This document shows positions 57,743-64,000 of a stretch of DNA of 64,000 nucleotides, in pieces; position 1 is the stretch's first letter; each line of letters opens with the position of its first letter. Below the pieces are notes generated by a model that did not search any database, was not told the origin of the DNA, and saw only the letters and a program-made list of their open reading frames with translations. The translations under genes were made by a program, and so were the position numbers. The DNA is from JAKIVR01 sp035933635 (GTDB taxonomy: Archaea; Thermoplasmatota; Thermoplasmata; Lutacidiplasmatales; UBA184): assembly GCA_035933635.1 (NCBI GenBank), contig DASYYY010000008.1, forward strand, positions 62,001 to 126,000. The letters run 5' to 3'.

Positions 57743-59323
57743 GTGGCGGCCGGCACAGGTCCGCTGCCCGGCGCATCGCCGTCGGAGCTCGAACGGCTGA
57801 AGGCCCTCGTCGGCCAGTACTTTCCGGTCTACGAGACCAAGATCACCGCCAACTCGCTCATCCTGCTCGTCCACGCCGATCCCGCGACCCTCGAGCCGCA
57901 GTTCGATCGGATGCGGCAGGAGCTCTGGCCGCTGTTCTACGTCCCCCAGATTCGCCAGGAGGGCGGGGAGTACGTCGTCGAGGTGGTACGGCGCCCCCCG
58001 GTCAATCCTTGGGGACCGTACGTCAACCTCGCGCTGTTGGTCGCCACGGTAGCGTCGACGGTGGTCGCGGGCTCCTTCCTCTGGGTTGCCTACCGGGGGG
58101 GAACCGGGCTCACGGGCTCGGACTTCCTGTGGGGGGCGGTCTTCTTCGCCGCCCCGCTGCTGCTGATCTTGGGGCTGCACGAGCTCGCCCATTACGTGAT
58201 GGCGCGTCGCCACCACGTCGACGCCTCGCTCCCCTACTTCCTCCCGGTCCCGCCACCGATCCTGATCTTCGGGACCTTCGGGGCGTTCATCAGCCTGCGC
58301 GAGCCCTTCCCGGACAAGAAGGCGCTCCTCGACATCGGCGTGGCCGGACCTCTCGTGGGATTCGTCGTGGCGCTACCGATCACGCTCCTCGGTCTGCACC
58401 TCTCGCTCGGGGCGCCCGCGCTGTCGCCGGCCTCGTGCGGACCGACCTTCCTCGGATTCAGCTACGGTAACCTGCTCGTGGGCACCCCGGCGATCTGGTC
58501 GCTGTTCGCGCTCTTCATCCCCGGTGCCCTGACGAACCTCCATCCGCTCGCGCTCGCCGGTTGGGTCGGGATTCTCGTCACCGCGTTCAACCTGCTTCCG
58601 GCCGGGCAGCTCGACGGGGGCCACGTGGCCCGCGCCCTCCTCGGCAAGAACGCGACCTACGCGAGCTGGATCGTGCTCGGCGTGCTTGTGGTGATCGGCT
58701 TCGAGTTCTACTTCGGCTGGCTGATCTTCGCGATCTTCATCTTCCTGGTCGGGATGCGCCATCCGCCGCCGCTCAACGACCTCTCCCCCGTGGGGTGGAA
58801 ACGGGTCGGGGTCGGGCTCGTGGGGGTGGCGATCCTCGTCGGGGGATTCACCCTCGTTCCCTTGGCGACCCCCAACGGATCGTTCCACCTCCAATCGGAG
58901 TCCTCGACCCAGATCCGACCGCTGCCCGCCGGGGCGGCGATGGCGGACAATCTCACCCTCTCGGTCGCGAATCAGGACCTCGTCGACCATGCCTACCTCA
59001 TGTCCGCGACGATCGTACAGGTCGTACAGACCGTCGGAGGGAATGTGACCCGGCTGAACGGGACGGCTCTCACGTCGTTCGAGGCGAACTCGACGTGGAT
59101 CGTCACGCCGCCGAACGGTAACGTCTCGACCTTCGCGCACGCCCCCAGCTTCAGCTCGCCCCGGGCCGCCTACGCCCTCGTCGGGGACGGGGCGACCGGG
59201 CGATTCAACGTGGTCTTCCAGAACCCTCAGCAGGCGGCGGTGACGCTCGACCTCGTGGTCACCCAGCTCTGCCCGGTGGCCTCCGCGGGGAACACCAACT
59301 CCTGGCAGGTCATCGTCTACTGA
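57743..59323 (+). CDS. Site-2-type membrane metalloprotease (M50) with extracytoplasmic C-terminal domain
   Basis: 526 residues from GTG 57743. The N-terminal 85 residues are cytosolic. Membrane helices follow; the active site 'LLLILGLHELAHYVMARRHH' has HExxH, and 'FNLLPAGQLDGGHVARALLG' has the distal Asp in LDGG. 'VPPPILIFGTFGAFISLREPFPDKKALLDIGVAGPLVGF' between them is typical of the PDZ-less archaeal group. After the last helix (about residue 370) a 155-residue sequon-rich domain lies outside ('LTLSVANQDLVDHAYLMSAT'; 'FNVVFQNPQQAAVTLDLVVT'). It cuts membrane-embedded substrates, likely in signalling. The outer domain is an unusual extension. Confidence 0.88.
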   Translation: MAAGTGPLPGASPSELERLKALVGQYFPVYETKITANSLILLVHADPATLEPQFDRMRQELWPLFYVPQIRQEGGEYVVEVVRRPPVNPWGPYVNLALLVATVASTVVAGSFLWVAYRGGTGLTGSDFLWGAVFFAAPLLLILGLHELAHYVMARRHHVDASLPYFLPVPPPILIFGTFGAFISLREPFPDKKALLDIGVAGPLVGFVVALPITLLGLHLSLGAPALSPASCGPTFLGFSYGNLLVGTPAIWSLFALFIPGALTNLHPLALAGWVGILVTAFNLLPAGQLDGGHVARALLGKNATYASWIVLGVLVVIGFEFYFGWLIFAIFIFLVGMRHPPPLNDLSPVGWKRVGVGLVGVAILVGGFTLVPLATPNGSFHLQSESSTQIRPLPAGAAMADNLTLSVANQDLVDHAYLMSATIVQVVQTVGGNVTRLNGTALTSFEANSTWIVTPPNGNVSTFAHAPSFSSPRAAYALVGDGATGRFNVVFQNPQQAAVTLDLVVTQLCPVASAGNTNSWQVIVY

Positions 59324-59342
59324 CGGCCGGATCCCCCCACGT

Positions 59343-60365
59343 CTACGCCGCCGAGCGGGCGTCCCCGACCTTCCGATAGGCTTGGAAGTAGCGGGTCAGA
59401 CTCCGGTGCACCCGCTCCTGCAGCGAGGCCACGAGCTCGAGCGAGGCGTCCGCTGGCGTTTCGAACGACGGCCCGATCAGCACGAGGTGCCCCCCCGGCC
59501 GCAGCAGCCGCGTCCATCGCGGCACGATCCGTGCGAGCAGCTCGGGGGGAGATTCACCTCGAGTGCTGGACGCCCGACCGTACGGGGGGTCGGTCACGAT
59601 CGCGTCGAACGTGGGCCAGTCCGCTTCGACGGCGAGTTCTTGCGCGTCCCCTACACGGATCGCCTCGGCGTGGAGGTTGAACGCCGCGAGATTGCGTTCG
59701 GCCCCCTGCACCATGCGCGCATCGATGTCCACGCCATAGAGGCGGGCTCCCAGCAGCCCCGCCTCCAGCAGCAGGGCGCCCGTCCCCAGGAACGGGTCGA
59801 CCACCCGTGCCCCGGGGGAAATGCGGGCGAGATTGACCGCCGCCCGGGCGAGGCGCGGGTGCAGGCTGACCGGTCGTTGGAAGGGCAACGACGGCATCCG
59901 CCGGTTCTGGTAGGAGCGGCGGTCGACCTCCGACACGACCTCGCCGACCCACAGGTCCTCGCCGGCCCCCGCGAGCACGATCCTCCGGTCCGGGCGCTCG
60001 AGGTCGATGACCCCGCCGGAACGACGGTGTGCGGTGGCGACCGCGCGAACGATCTCCTCCGCCCCCTCGGGGGGAGGGCCGGCCCAGGACAGCGCGATCG
60101 AGCCGGCGGGAGAGCCCGAAGCGACCCCGAGCGATGGGTCGGTCCGGCCCAGGCCGGGGAGCTCGACGATGACCCGTCGCGAGAGGGCGAGTCGCCTCGC
60201 CATCTCCTCCGCGGTCGCGCGACGGTCCATTTCGAGGGGTTTCCATCGAACCGGGAGACGAGGATCCGCCCGACCGCGCCGGACGCCCAGTGCTTCGGTG
60301 ACCCCATCGAGCTCGGCGGCGGCCAGCTCGGGGCTTTCTCCGGAGAGCTCCACCCAAAACTTCAC
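59343..60365 (-). CDS. tRNA (guanine-N2)-methyltransferase-like protein (Trm-G10/Trm11 group)
   Basis: 340 residues from GTG 60365, overlapping the stop of the Mut7-C gene. The N-terminal 150 residues replace the THUMP part (VELSGESPELAAAELDGVTE; RRVIVELPGLGRT). The Rossmann methyltransferase follows: 'PVSLHPRLARAAVNLARISPGARVVDPFLGTGALLLEAGLLGARLYGVDID' binds SAM, and 'FDAIVTDPPYGRASS' is the N-methylase motif D-P-P-Y. This group methylates G10 of archaeal tRNA. The exact target is assigned by similarity of order only. Confidence 0.83.
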   Translation of the reverse strand: MKFWVELSGESPELAAAELDGVTEALGVRRGRADPRLPVRWKPLEMDRRATAEEMARRLALSRRVIVELPGLGRTDPSLGVASGSPAGSIALSWAGPPPEGAEEIVRAVATAHRRSGGVIDLERPDRRIVLAGAGEDLWVGEVVSEVDRRSYQNRRMPSLPFQRPVSLHPRLARAAVNLARISPGARVVDPFLGTGALLLEAGLLGARLYGVDIDARMVQGAERNLAAFNLHAEAIRVGDAQELAVEADWPTFDAIVTDPPYGRASSTRGESPPELLARIVPRWTRLLRPGGHLVLIGPSFETPADASLELVASLQERVHRSLTRYFQAYRKVGDARSAA

Positions 60366-60847
60366 GGAGTCGCTGCCTCGGTGACGATGGCCTTCAGGCG
60401 CCGCCGGATCCCTTCCGTATGGCTGCCCTCCCAGTACTCGTGGCCGCAGTCCCGGCACCGAAAGACGCTTCGCGTGGGACCCCCGGCGTCGGGCCGTGCT
60501 GGGGCCGGTCGCCCCTCCCCCGGTGAGGAGACCGGGTCAACGAGTCCGTTGCACAGGCTGCATCGGTCGAACATTACCTCGGTCGGGAGAGAGGGGAACC
60601 TCCGGATCAGCTCGAGGAGTTGATCGTGCAATTGCACACTTCCTAGCAGCACCGCGCCCGGAGTGCGAGCGGCGAGCGACCGGTCCCTCGTCAACAACGT
60701 GCGACCTTCCCGTTCGGCGCGAGCCCGGATCTCGGTATCCTCAGCGCCCCGTACCCACGCGGTGTCGTGGCCCATGAACCGCAGGTATCGCGCGAGACGA
60801 CCCAGCATCTCGTCCACGAGCCATCGGGGTGGCGCGCGCTCTGGCAT
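60362..60847 (-). CDS. Mut7-C RNase (PIN-like) with zinc ribbon
   Basis: 161 residues from ATG 60847; a GTG 66 nt further upstream is open but would add a Pro/Gly-rich stretch. 'RWLVDEMLGRLARYLRFMGHDTAWV' is the PIN-like start with its Asp, 'EDTEIRARAEREGRTLLTRDRSLAAR' holds the second acidic pair, and the zinc ribbon is 'RCSLCNGLV....FRCRDCGHEYWEGSH'. Mut7-C proteins cut or bind RNA. The overlap with the tRNA methyltransferase gene suggests work on tRNA. Confidence 0.88.
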   Translation of the reverse strand: MPERAPPRWLVDEMLGRLARYLRFMGHDTAWVRGAEDTEIRARAEREGRTLLTRDRSLAARTPGAVLLGSVQLHDQLLELIRRFPSLPTEVMFDRCSLCNGLVDPVSSPGEGRPAPARPDAGGPTRSVFRCRDCGHEYWEGSHTEGIRRRLKAIVTEAATP

Positions 60848-60921
60848 GATTGGCCTCGGCCCTGTAGGACCGGGGACGGGACCCCCGCGGGCGTTATCAG
60901 CCGACGCCGTCACCCGGAGCC

Positions 60922-62304
60922 GTGCGGTTGTTCGGCACGAACGGAATCCGTGAGGTGGTCGGCGAGCGGCTCACGGGGCCGTTCGTGGCGGCCGTCGCCG
61001 GGGCGGCGGCCGAACTCTTCCCCCGCGGTCCCCCGATCGCGATCGGCTGGGACGGGCGGACGAGCAGTCCGGCCTACGCGCGCATCGCGTCAGCGATGCT
61101 TGCCCTCGGTGGCCATCGGGTCATCGAGCTCGGACTCCTTCCGACCCCGGCCATCCAGTACAACATCCCCCTCGTGGGGGCCCAGTTCGGCATGATCCTC
61201 ACCGCCTCGCACAACCCTCCGGAGTTCAACGGGATCAAGTGCATCGCCGGCGACGGGCTCGAGGTTCCTCGGTCCGTAGAGGAACAGCTCGAGCAACGGG
61301 TCGCGAACTCGATCGTCGCATCGGTCCGATACGATCAGGTCGGGACCGTCACCGCCGACACCTCCGGCGGGGGCCGGTACGTCGATGCCATCCTCCATCG
61401 GGTCGACGCGGCGGCGATACGGGAGCGCAAGCTCACGGTGCTGCTGGATTGCGGCAACGGCGCCTCGGTACCCACTTCGCCCTCGCTGCTCCGCCAGCTC
61501 GGATGCCGTGTGATCACCTTGAACGCGCAGGTGGACGGAACGTTCCCCGGCCATCTGTCGGAGCCGACGGAGAGCAACCTCGCACACTTGGTCAGGGCCG
61601 TACCGGCGTTCGGCGTGGACCTCGGGATCGCCCATGACGGCGATGCCGACCGTGCGGTGTTCGTGGACGCCCGAGGCCAGTTCCTTCCGGGTGAGCGGAT
61701 CCTGACGTTGATGGCCCGCGACGCCGTTCGAAGGCACCGCGGCGGCGTCGTGGTCACGCCCGTTTCCAGTTCCCAGAGCGTCGAGGATGCCGTTCGACCC
61801 ATCGGAGGGGAGGTCGTCTACACGAAGATCGGCTCCCCGACCGTCACGCGGGAAATGAAGGCCCGGTCGGCGGTTTTCGGAGGGGAAGAGAACGGTGGGC
61901 TGGTCTTCCCGGAGCTGCAGCTCGCCCGCGACGGTGCCATGAGCGCGGCGGCGCTCCTGGCGCTGTTGGCTCGAGAGCGCGTCGGCCTCGCCGAAGCGGT
62001 GCGGGACCTGCCGGTCTACGCGCTCCGCAAGGAGAAGGTCGCCTGCCCTGTCGAGCACCTCGAGCGCGTGTTCTCCGAGCTGGCTCCGCAACTGAGCAAG
62101 GACGCCGATCGGGTGGTCACGCTCGACGGGATCAAGGCGTACCGCAACGACGGTTGGGTGCTGGTCCGGCGTTCCGGAACGGAGCCGCTCATCCGCGTCT
62201 TCTGCGAAGCGCGGACCGACGCGGCGGCCGACCGGCTCGCGGCCCAGGCGGTCGGTCTCGTCAAGGAGACCGTCGAACGGGTCGCCAAAACGGTCACCCC
62301 GTAG
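60922..62304 (+). CDS. glmM: Phosphohexomutase (phosphoglucosamine / phosphomannomutase)
   Basis: 460 residues from GTG, 26 nt after GTTATCAG. 'MILTASHNPPEFNGIK' holds the phosphorylated Ser, 'LGIAHDGDADRAVFVD' the Mg-binding Asp triad, 'AVFGGEENGGLVFPELQLARDG' the sugar loop and 'VLVRRSGTEPLIRVFCEA' the phosphate loop. 'LFGTNGIREV' is the typical archaeal start. It moves phosphate between C1 and C6 of glucosamine or mannose phosphate for sugar-nucleotide synthesis; archaeal members may act on both, so the symbol is tentative. Confidence 0.9.
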   Translation: MRLFGTNGIREVVGERLTGPFVAAVAGAAAELFPRGPPIAIGWDGRTSSPAYARIASAMLALGGHRVIELGLLPTPAIQYNIPLVGAQFGMILTASHNPPEFNGIKCIAGDGLEVPRSVEEQLEQRVANSIVASVRYDQVGTVTADTSGGGRYVDAILHRVDAAAIRERKLTVLLDCGNGASVPTSPSLLRQLGCRVITLNAQVDGTFPGHLSEPTESNLAHLVRAVPAFGVDLGIAHDGDADRAVFVDARGQFLPGERILTLMARDAVRRHRGGVVVTPVSSSQSVEDAVRPIGGEVVYTKIGSPTVTREMKARSAVFGGEENGGLVFPELQLARDGAMSAAALLALLARERVGLAEAVRDLPVYALRKEKVACPVEHLERVFSELAPQLSKDADRVVTLDGIKAYRNDGWVLVRRSGTEPLIRVFCEARTDAAADRLAAQAVGLVKETVERVAKTVTP

Positions 62305-62326
62305 ACCCCCACCGGATTCCGAGATC

Positions 62327-62401
62327 CGGGCGCGGGGGGATTTGAACCCCCGACCGCCGGGTTAGGAACCCGGTGCCCTATCCAGACTGGGCTACGCGCC
62401 C
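62327..62401 (-). tRNA. tRNA-Arg(CCU)
   Basis: On the minus strand the acceptor GGGCGCG (from 62401) pairs with CGCGCCC (to 62328), with G at the discriminator (62327). The anticodon arm CCGGG-TTCCTAA-CCCGG gives CCU. The T arm is GGGGG-TTCAAAT-CCCCC. No intron is seen and CCA is not encoded. Confidence 0.95.
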
Positions 62402-62429
62402 CGACGGGCCGGACCAAAGTTTGACCATA

Positions 62430-63368
62430 TCAGGGCATCTCCTCGACCGGGCGGTCCAGAAGGCGCATCGTCTCGACGAGGCGGTCCTCTTCCTGGCCGA
62501 CGTAGTACTCGCTCTGGGCGATGCTCGCGTGACCGTACAGCCCCGCGATCTCGCGCCAGTCCGCCCCTCGGTTCTTGAGCACCCGACCGAAGGTCCGCCG
62601 CAGGTCGTGGTTCGACACCACGATGCCGGCCCGGTTCCCCGCAGCTCGCACGAATCGATCGATGCTCCCGTAACTGTAGGGTCGCATCCGGCCGTCCTCG
62701 TTCCAGGCCAGGACTTCTGGGCAGTCCTCCGCGCCCTGGGCTGCGCTCAGGCGTTGAGGGATCCACCAGGCGAGCTCCGAGCGCAATGCGCCTCCGATCG
62801 GCACTCGTCGCGAGACGTCGCCCTTGTGGGCCTTCCCGCGCACTGCCAGCCAGCCCTTCGGCGAGTCCACGTCCTCGAGGCGCAACCGGGTCAGCTCGAC
62901 GCGCCGTAGACCCTGCTTCGCCTCGAGGGCGAGGACCAGACGTTCGACTCCCTGAGCAGAGGCGCAGAGCCGGTCCAGCTCTTCGCTCGTGAGCCACCGG
63001 CGGTGTGTCGCCAACTTCGAGTAGGCGCGAGCTACGCCCGAACGCCGGACCACGTTGTTGCCGTGGTGTTCGAGGAGCGTCGAGAGGAGGCTGAGCCGCA
63101 CCCGCTTGGTCTTCGGGGCTGCCCCAAATCGGTCGACTAATCGAACCAGGTGGCGCTCTCCGAGCGTGGTCGGACCAGCGGTGAGGCCTTCCTCGACGAG
63201 CCACCGGCCGACGGCTGCGTAGAACCGAACGGCTTCCTGCCCGTTCCGTCCCTGATACTGGTTTCGCGTTTCCTGTTGCCACCGTACGAACTCCCTTCCT
63301 GCTTCGCTCCACCGCCGTGGTACAGAGACCACGGCGAGTTCACCCGGGGTGGGGGAGGGGGCGAGCAC
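62430..63368 (-). CDS. Tyrosine recombinase / integrase
   Basis: 312 residues from GTG 63368, which shares one base with the stop of the preceding small gene. The N-terminal SAM-like part (residues about 15-110) has 'EFVRWQQETRNQYQGRNGQE'. The catalytic domain shows Arg in 'EAKQGLRRVELTRLRLEDV', Lys in 'WLAVRGKAHKGDVSRRVPI', 'VSNHDLRRTFGRVLKNRG' (H-x-x-R), and 'IAGLYGHASIAQSEYYVG' (His and the nucleophilic Tyr), a complete R-K-HxxR-H-Y set. It could move the element or resolve dimers (XerA-like). Operon with small element-type proteins and a tRNA 28 nt away favour an integrative element. Confidence 0.88.
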   Translation of the reverse strand: MLAPSPTPGELAVVSVPRRWSEAGREFVRWQQETRNQYQGRNGQEAVRFYAAVGRWLVEEGLTAGPTTLGERHLVRLVDRFGAAPKTKRVRLSLLSTLLEHHGNNVVRRSGVARAYSKLATHRRWLTSEELDRLCASAQGVERLVLALEAKQGLRRVELTRLRLEDVDSPKGWLAVRGKAHKGDVSRRVPIGGALRSELAWWIPQRLSAAQGAEDCPEVLAWNEDGRMRPYSYGSIDRFVRAAGNRAGIVVSNHDLRRTFGRVLKNRGADWREIAGLYGHASIAQSEYYVGQEEDRLVETMRLLDRPVEEMP

Positions 63369-63592
63369 TACTTGCTTCCTCCGACGGCTTCGGATCTCGT
63401 CACGGCTCCAAGGTCGAGGAAGAACATCGATGATCCTCCGCAGACGACGCAGTTCAGCTCGAGGGGATCCTTGGGATTGCTGCGGAGATCGTTACCGACT
63501 ACGACTCTGTGGTCCGCCCTTACGTTCGTAACACCGGCCACGTACGGGGCGAGATGCTTCTCGCACAAGTGGGGCTGAGAGTCAGTCTTCAC
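63368..63592 (-). CDS. Small zinc-finger-like protein in integrase operon
   Basis: 74 residues from GTG 63592, whose GTGA overlaps the preceding stop; its TAG overlaps the integrase GTG by one base. 'HLCEKHLAPYVAGVT' and 'ELNCVVCGGSSMFFLDL' supply C-x2-H and C-x2-C, which could bind one metal ion. Longer readings of this frame begin in a part that is already coding in another frame, so the coupled start is preferred. Family unknown. Confidence 0.65.
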   Translation of the reverse strand: MKTDSQPHLCEKHLAPYVAGVTNVRADHRVVVGNDLRSNPKDPLELNCVVCGGSSMFFLDLGAVTRSEAVGGSK

Positions 63593-63855
63593 AGGTGCCC
63601 CGAACTCCTGTTCTTCCAGCGTCGCTCGGCCTCGGTTCGAAGGCGGAGTAGCGCGGAGTTCCGCTGCGTGATCACTCCCGTAATCGGGAGAAGGCGCACC
63701 GCTCCTCGGAGTCGACCGAGTTGGAACGTGGCGTGGTAGTGGGGATGCGACAGGCCCGAAAGCGGGGTCCAGCAACACTCGTCGCAGCGAAGGACCGGGC
63801 TCTCGATCTCGAGGATCAACTCCGCGGTCTGCTCGGGGTCGCCGGAGAAGCTCAC
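63589..63855 (-). CDS. Small protein in integrase operon, hypothetical
   Basis: 88 residues from GTG 63855, again overlapping the previous stop (GTGA). 'TAELILEIESPVLRCDECCWTPLSGL' has three Cys, 'HPHYHATFQLGRLRGAVRLLPITGVI' follows, then a basic helix 'NSALLRLRTEAERRWKNRSS'. No family recognised; metal or DNA binding is possible. Confidence 0.6.
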   Translation of the reverse strand: MSFSGDPEQTAELILEIESPVLRCDECCWTPLSGLSHPHYHATFQLGRLRGAVRLLPITGVITQRNSALLRLRTEAERRWKNRSSGHL

Positions 63856-64000
63856 GCCGGGACCTCCGCTCGATAGACGTCGGTCCCTGTAGGCCACCCG
63901 TTCGCTCGGCGGAGCTCGATCAGGATTTCTCCCCGCTCACGGACTGATAGGTCCCGATGGCGTGTAACCAGATGCGCGTCGAGCTGCGTCCCGGATTCTC
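63852..64000 (-). CDS. Small protein, 5'-truncated by right edge
   Basis: 49 residues visible, open to the right edge and ending TGA at 63852. 'LDAHLVTRHRDLSVRERGEI' and 'LIELRRANGWPTGTDVY' are seen; the helix-rich start could be part of a DNA-binding or nuclease domain, but too little is present to say. Its end overlaps the next gene, as throughout this operon. Confidence 0.6.
   Translation of the reverse strand, partial: ESGTQLDAHLVTRHRDLSVRERGEILIELRRANGWPTGTDVYRAEVPA

Noticed and set aside
62327..62401. tRNA-Arg as proven attachment site
   Set aside because: I see no second copy of a tRNA segment within the window, and the integrase lies on the 5' side of the tRNA, not the usual 3' side.
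1..64000. CRISPR array, transposase or rRNA
   Set aside because: No regularly spaced direct repeats, no DDE transposase motifs and no rRNA-like stretch were found.

Overview
The window is GC-rich and densely coded, and it is archaeal. It carries TFB, a Gar1-like protein, S19e, S17e, L31e, L39e, aIF6 and a PDCD5-family protein. It also has a tRNA-Ser with an intron, and many start codons lie 25-30 nt downstream of a TATA-like box, the spacing of leaderless archaeal transcripts. Secreted proteins with Kelch/PKD repeats, a parallel beta-helix and 'E.GL..GT.W' repeats recall the Thermoplasmatota. I infer an uncultivated high-GC Thermoplasmata-like lineage; nothing in the window proves the taxon.

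Left part (1-10.4 kb): cell-surface genes. These are the end of a secreted protein, a beta-helix protein, a 1226-residue Kelch/PKD protein and a third secreted protein, with an ABM-domain enzyme and MsrA among them. A decayed reading frame interrupted by TAG lies at about 8.0-8.3 kb. From 10.7 to 14.1 kb come tRNA-Ser(GCU) with an intron in its T arm, a DUF35/thiolase-like pair whose thiolase lacks the nucleophilic cysteine, an Hjc-like nuclease, and a PadR regulator with a membrane target gene and a palindromic operator.

14-24 kb: a MoxR/MCM-like AAA ATPase with a zinc-ribbon partner, a four-gene zinc-ribbon/SPFH/membrane operon, and a 1497-residue TPR protein ending in a cysteine cluster. 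24-36.7 kb: HD hydrolase, EVE protein, dienoyl-CoA-reductase-type SDR, glycosyltransferase, two KaiC/RecA-like ATPases, PGI/PMI, a second secreted protein of the same family as the one at the left edge, tRNA-Ser(CGA), a ubiquitin-like SAMP protein and two coiled-coil proteins.

36.8-49.7 kb: gar1-tfb, tldD-pmbA and purN. Convergent to these is an operon for a 4-hydroxybenzoyl-CoA-reductase-type molybdenum hydroxylase, with MobA-like and XdhC-like maturation genes upstream of the three subunits. Then comes the archaeal translation cluster S19e-PDCD5-L39e-L31e-aIF6, with S17e converging on it.

50-56 kb: a three-gene VWA / P-loop GTPase / 1131-residue coiled-coil operon. It follows a 330-bp leader region with overlapping inverted repeats and is the best candidate here for a poorly described system. 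56-62.3 kb: housekeeping genes (CoaD, DUF5611, site-2 protease, tRNA-guanine methyltransferase, Mut7-C nuclease, phosphohexomutase). The right end has tRNA-Arg(CCU) followed by a tightly overlapping, less GC-rich operon of three small proteins and a tyrosine recombinase, which looks like part of an integrated element.
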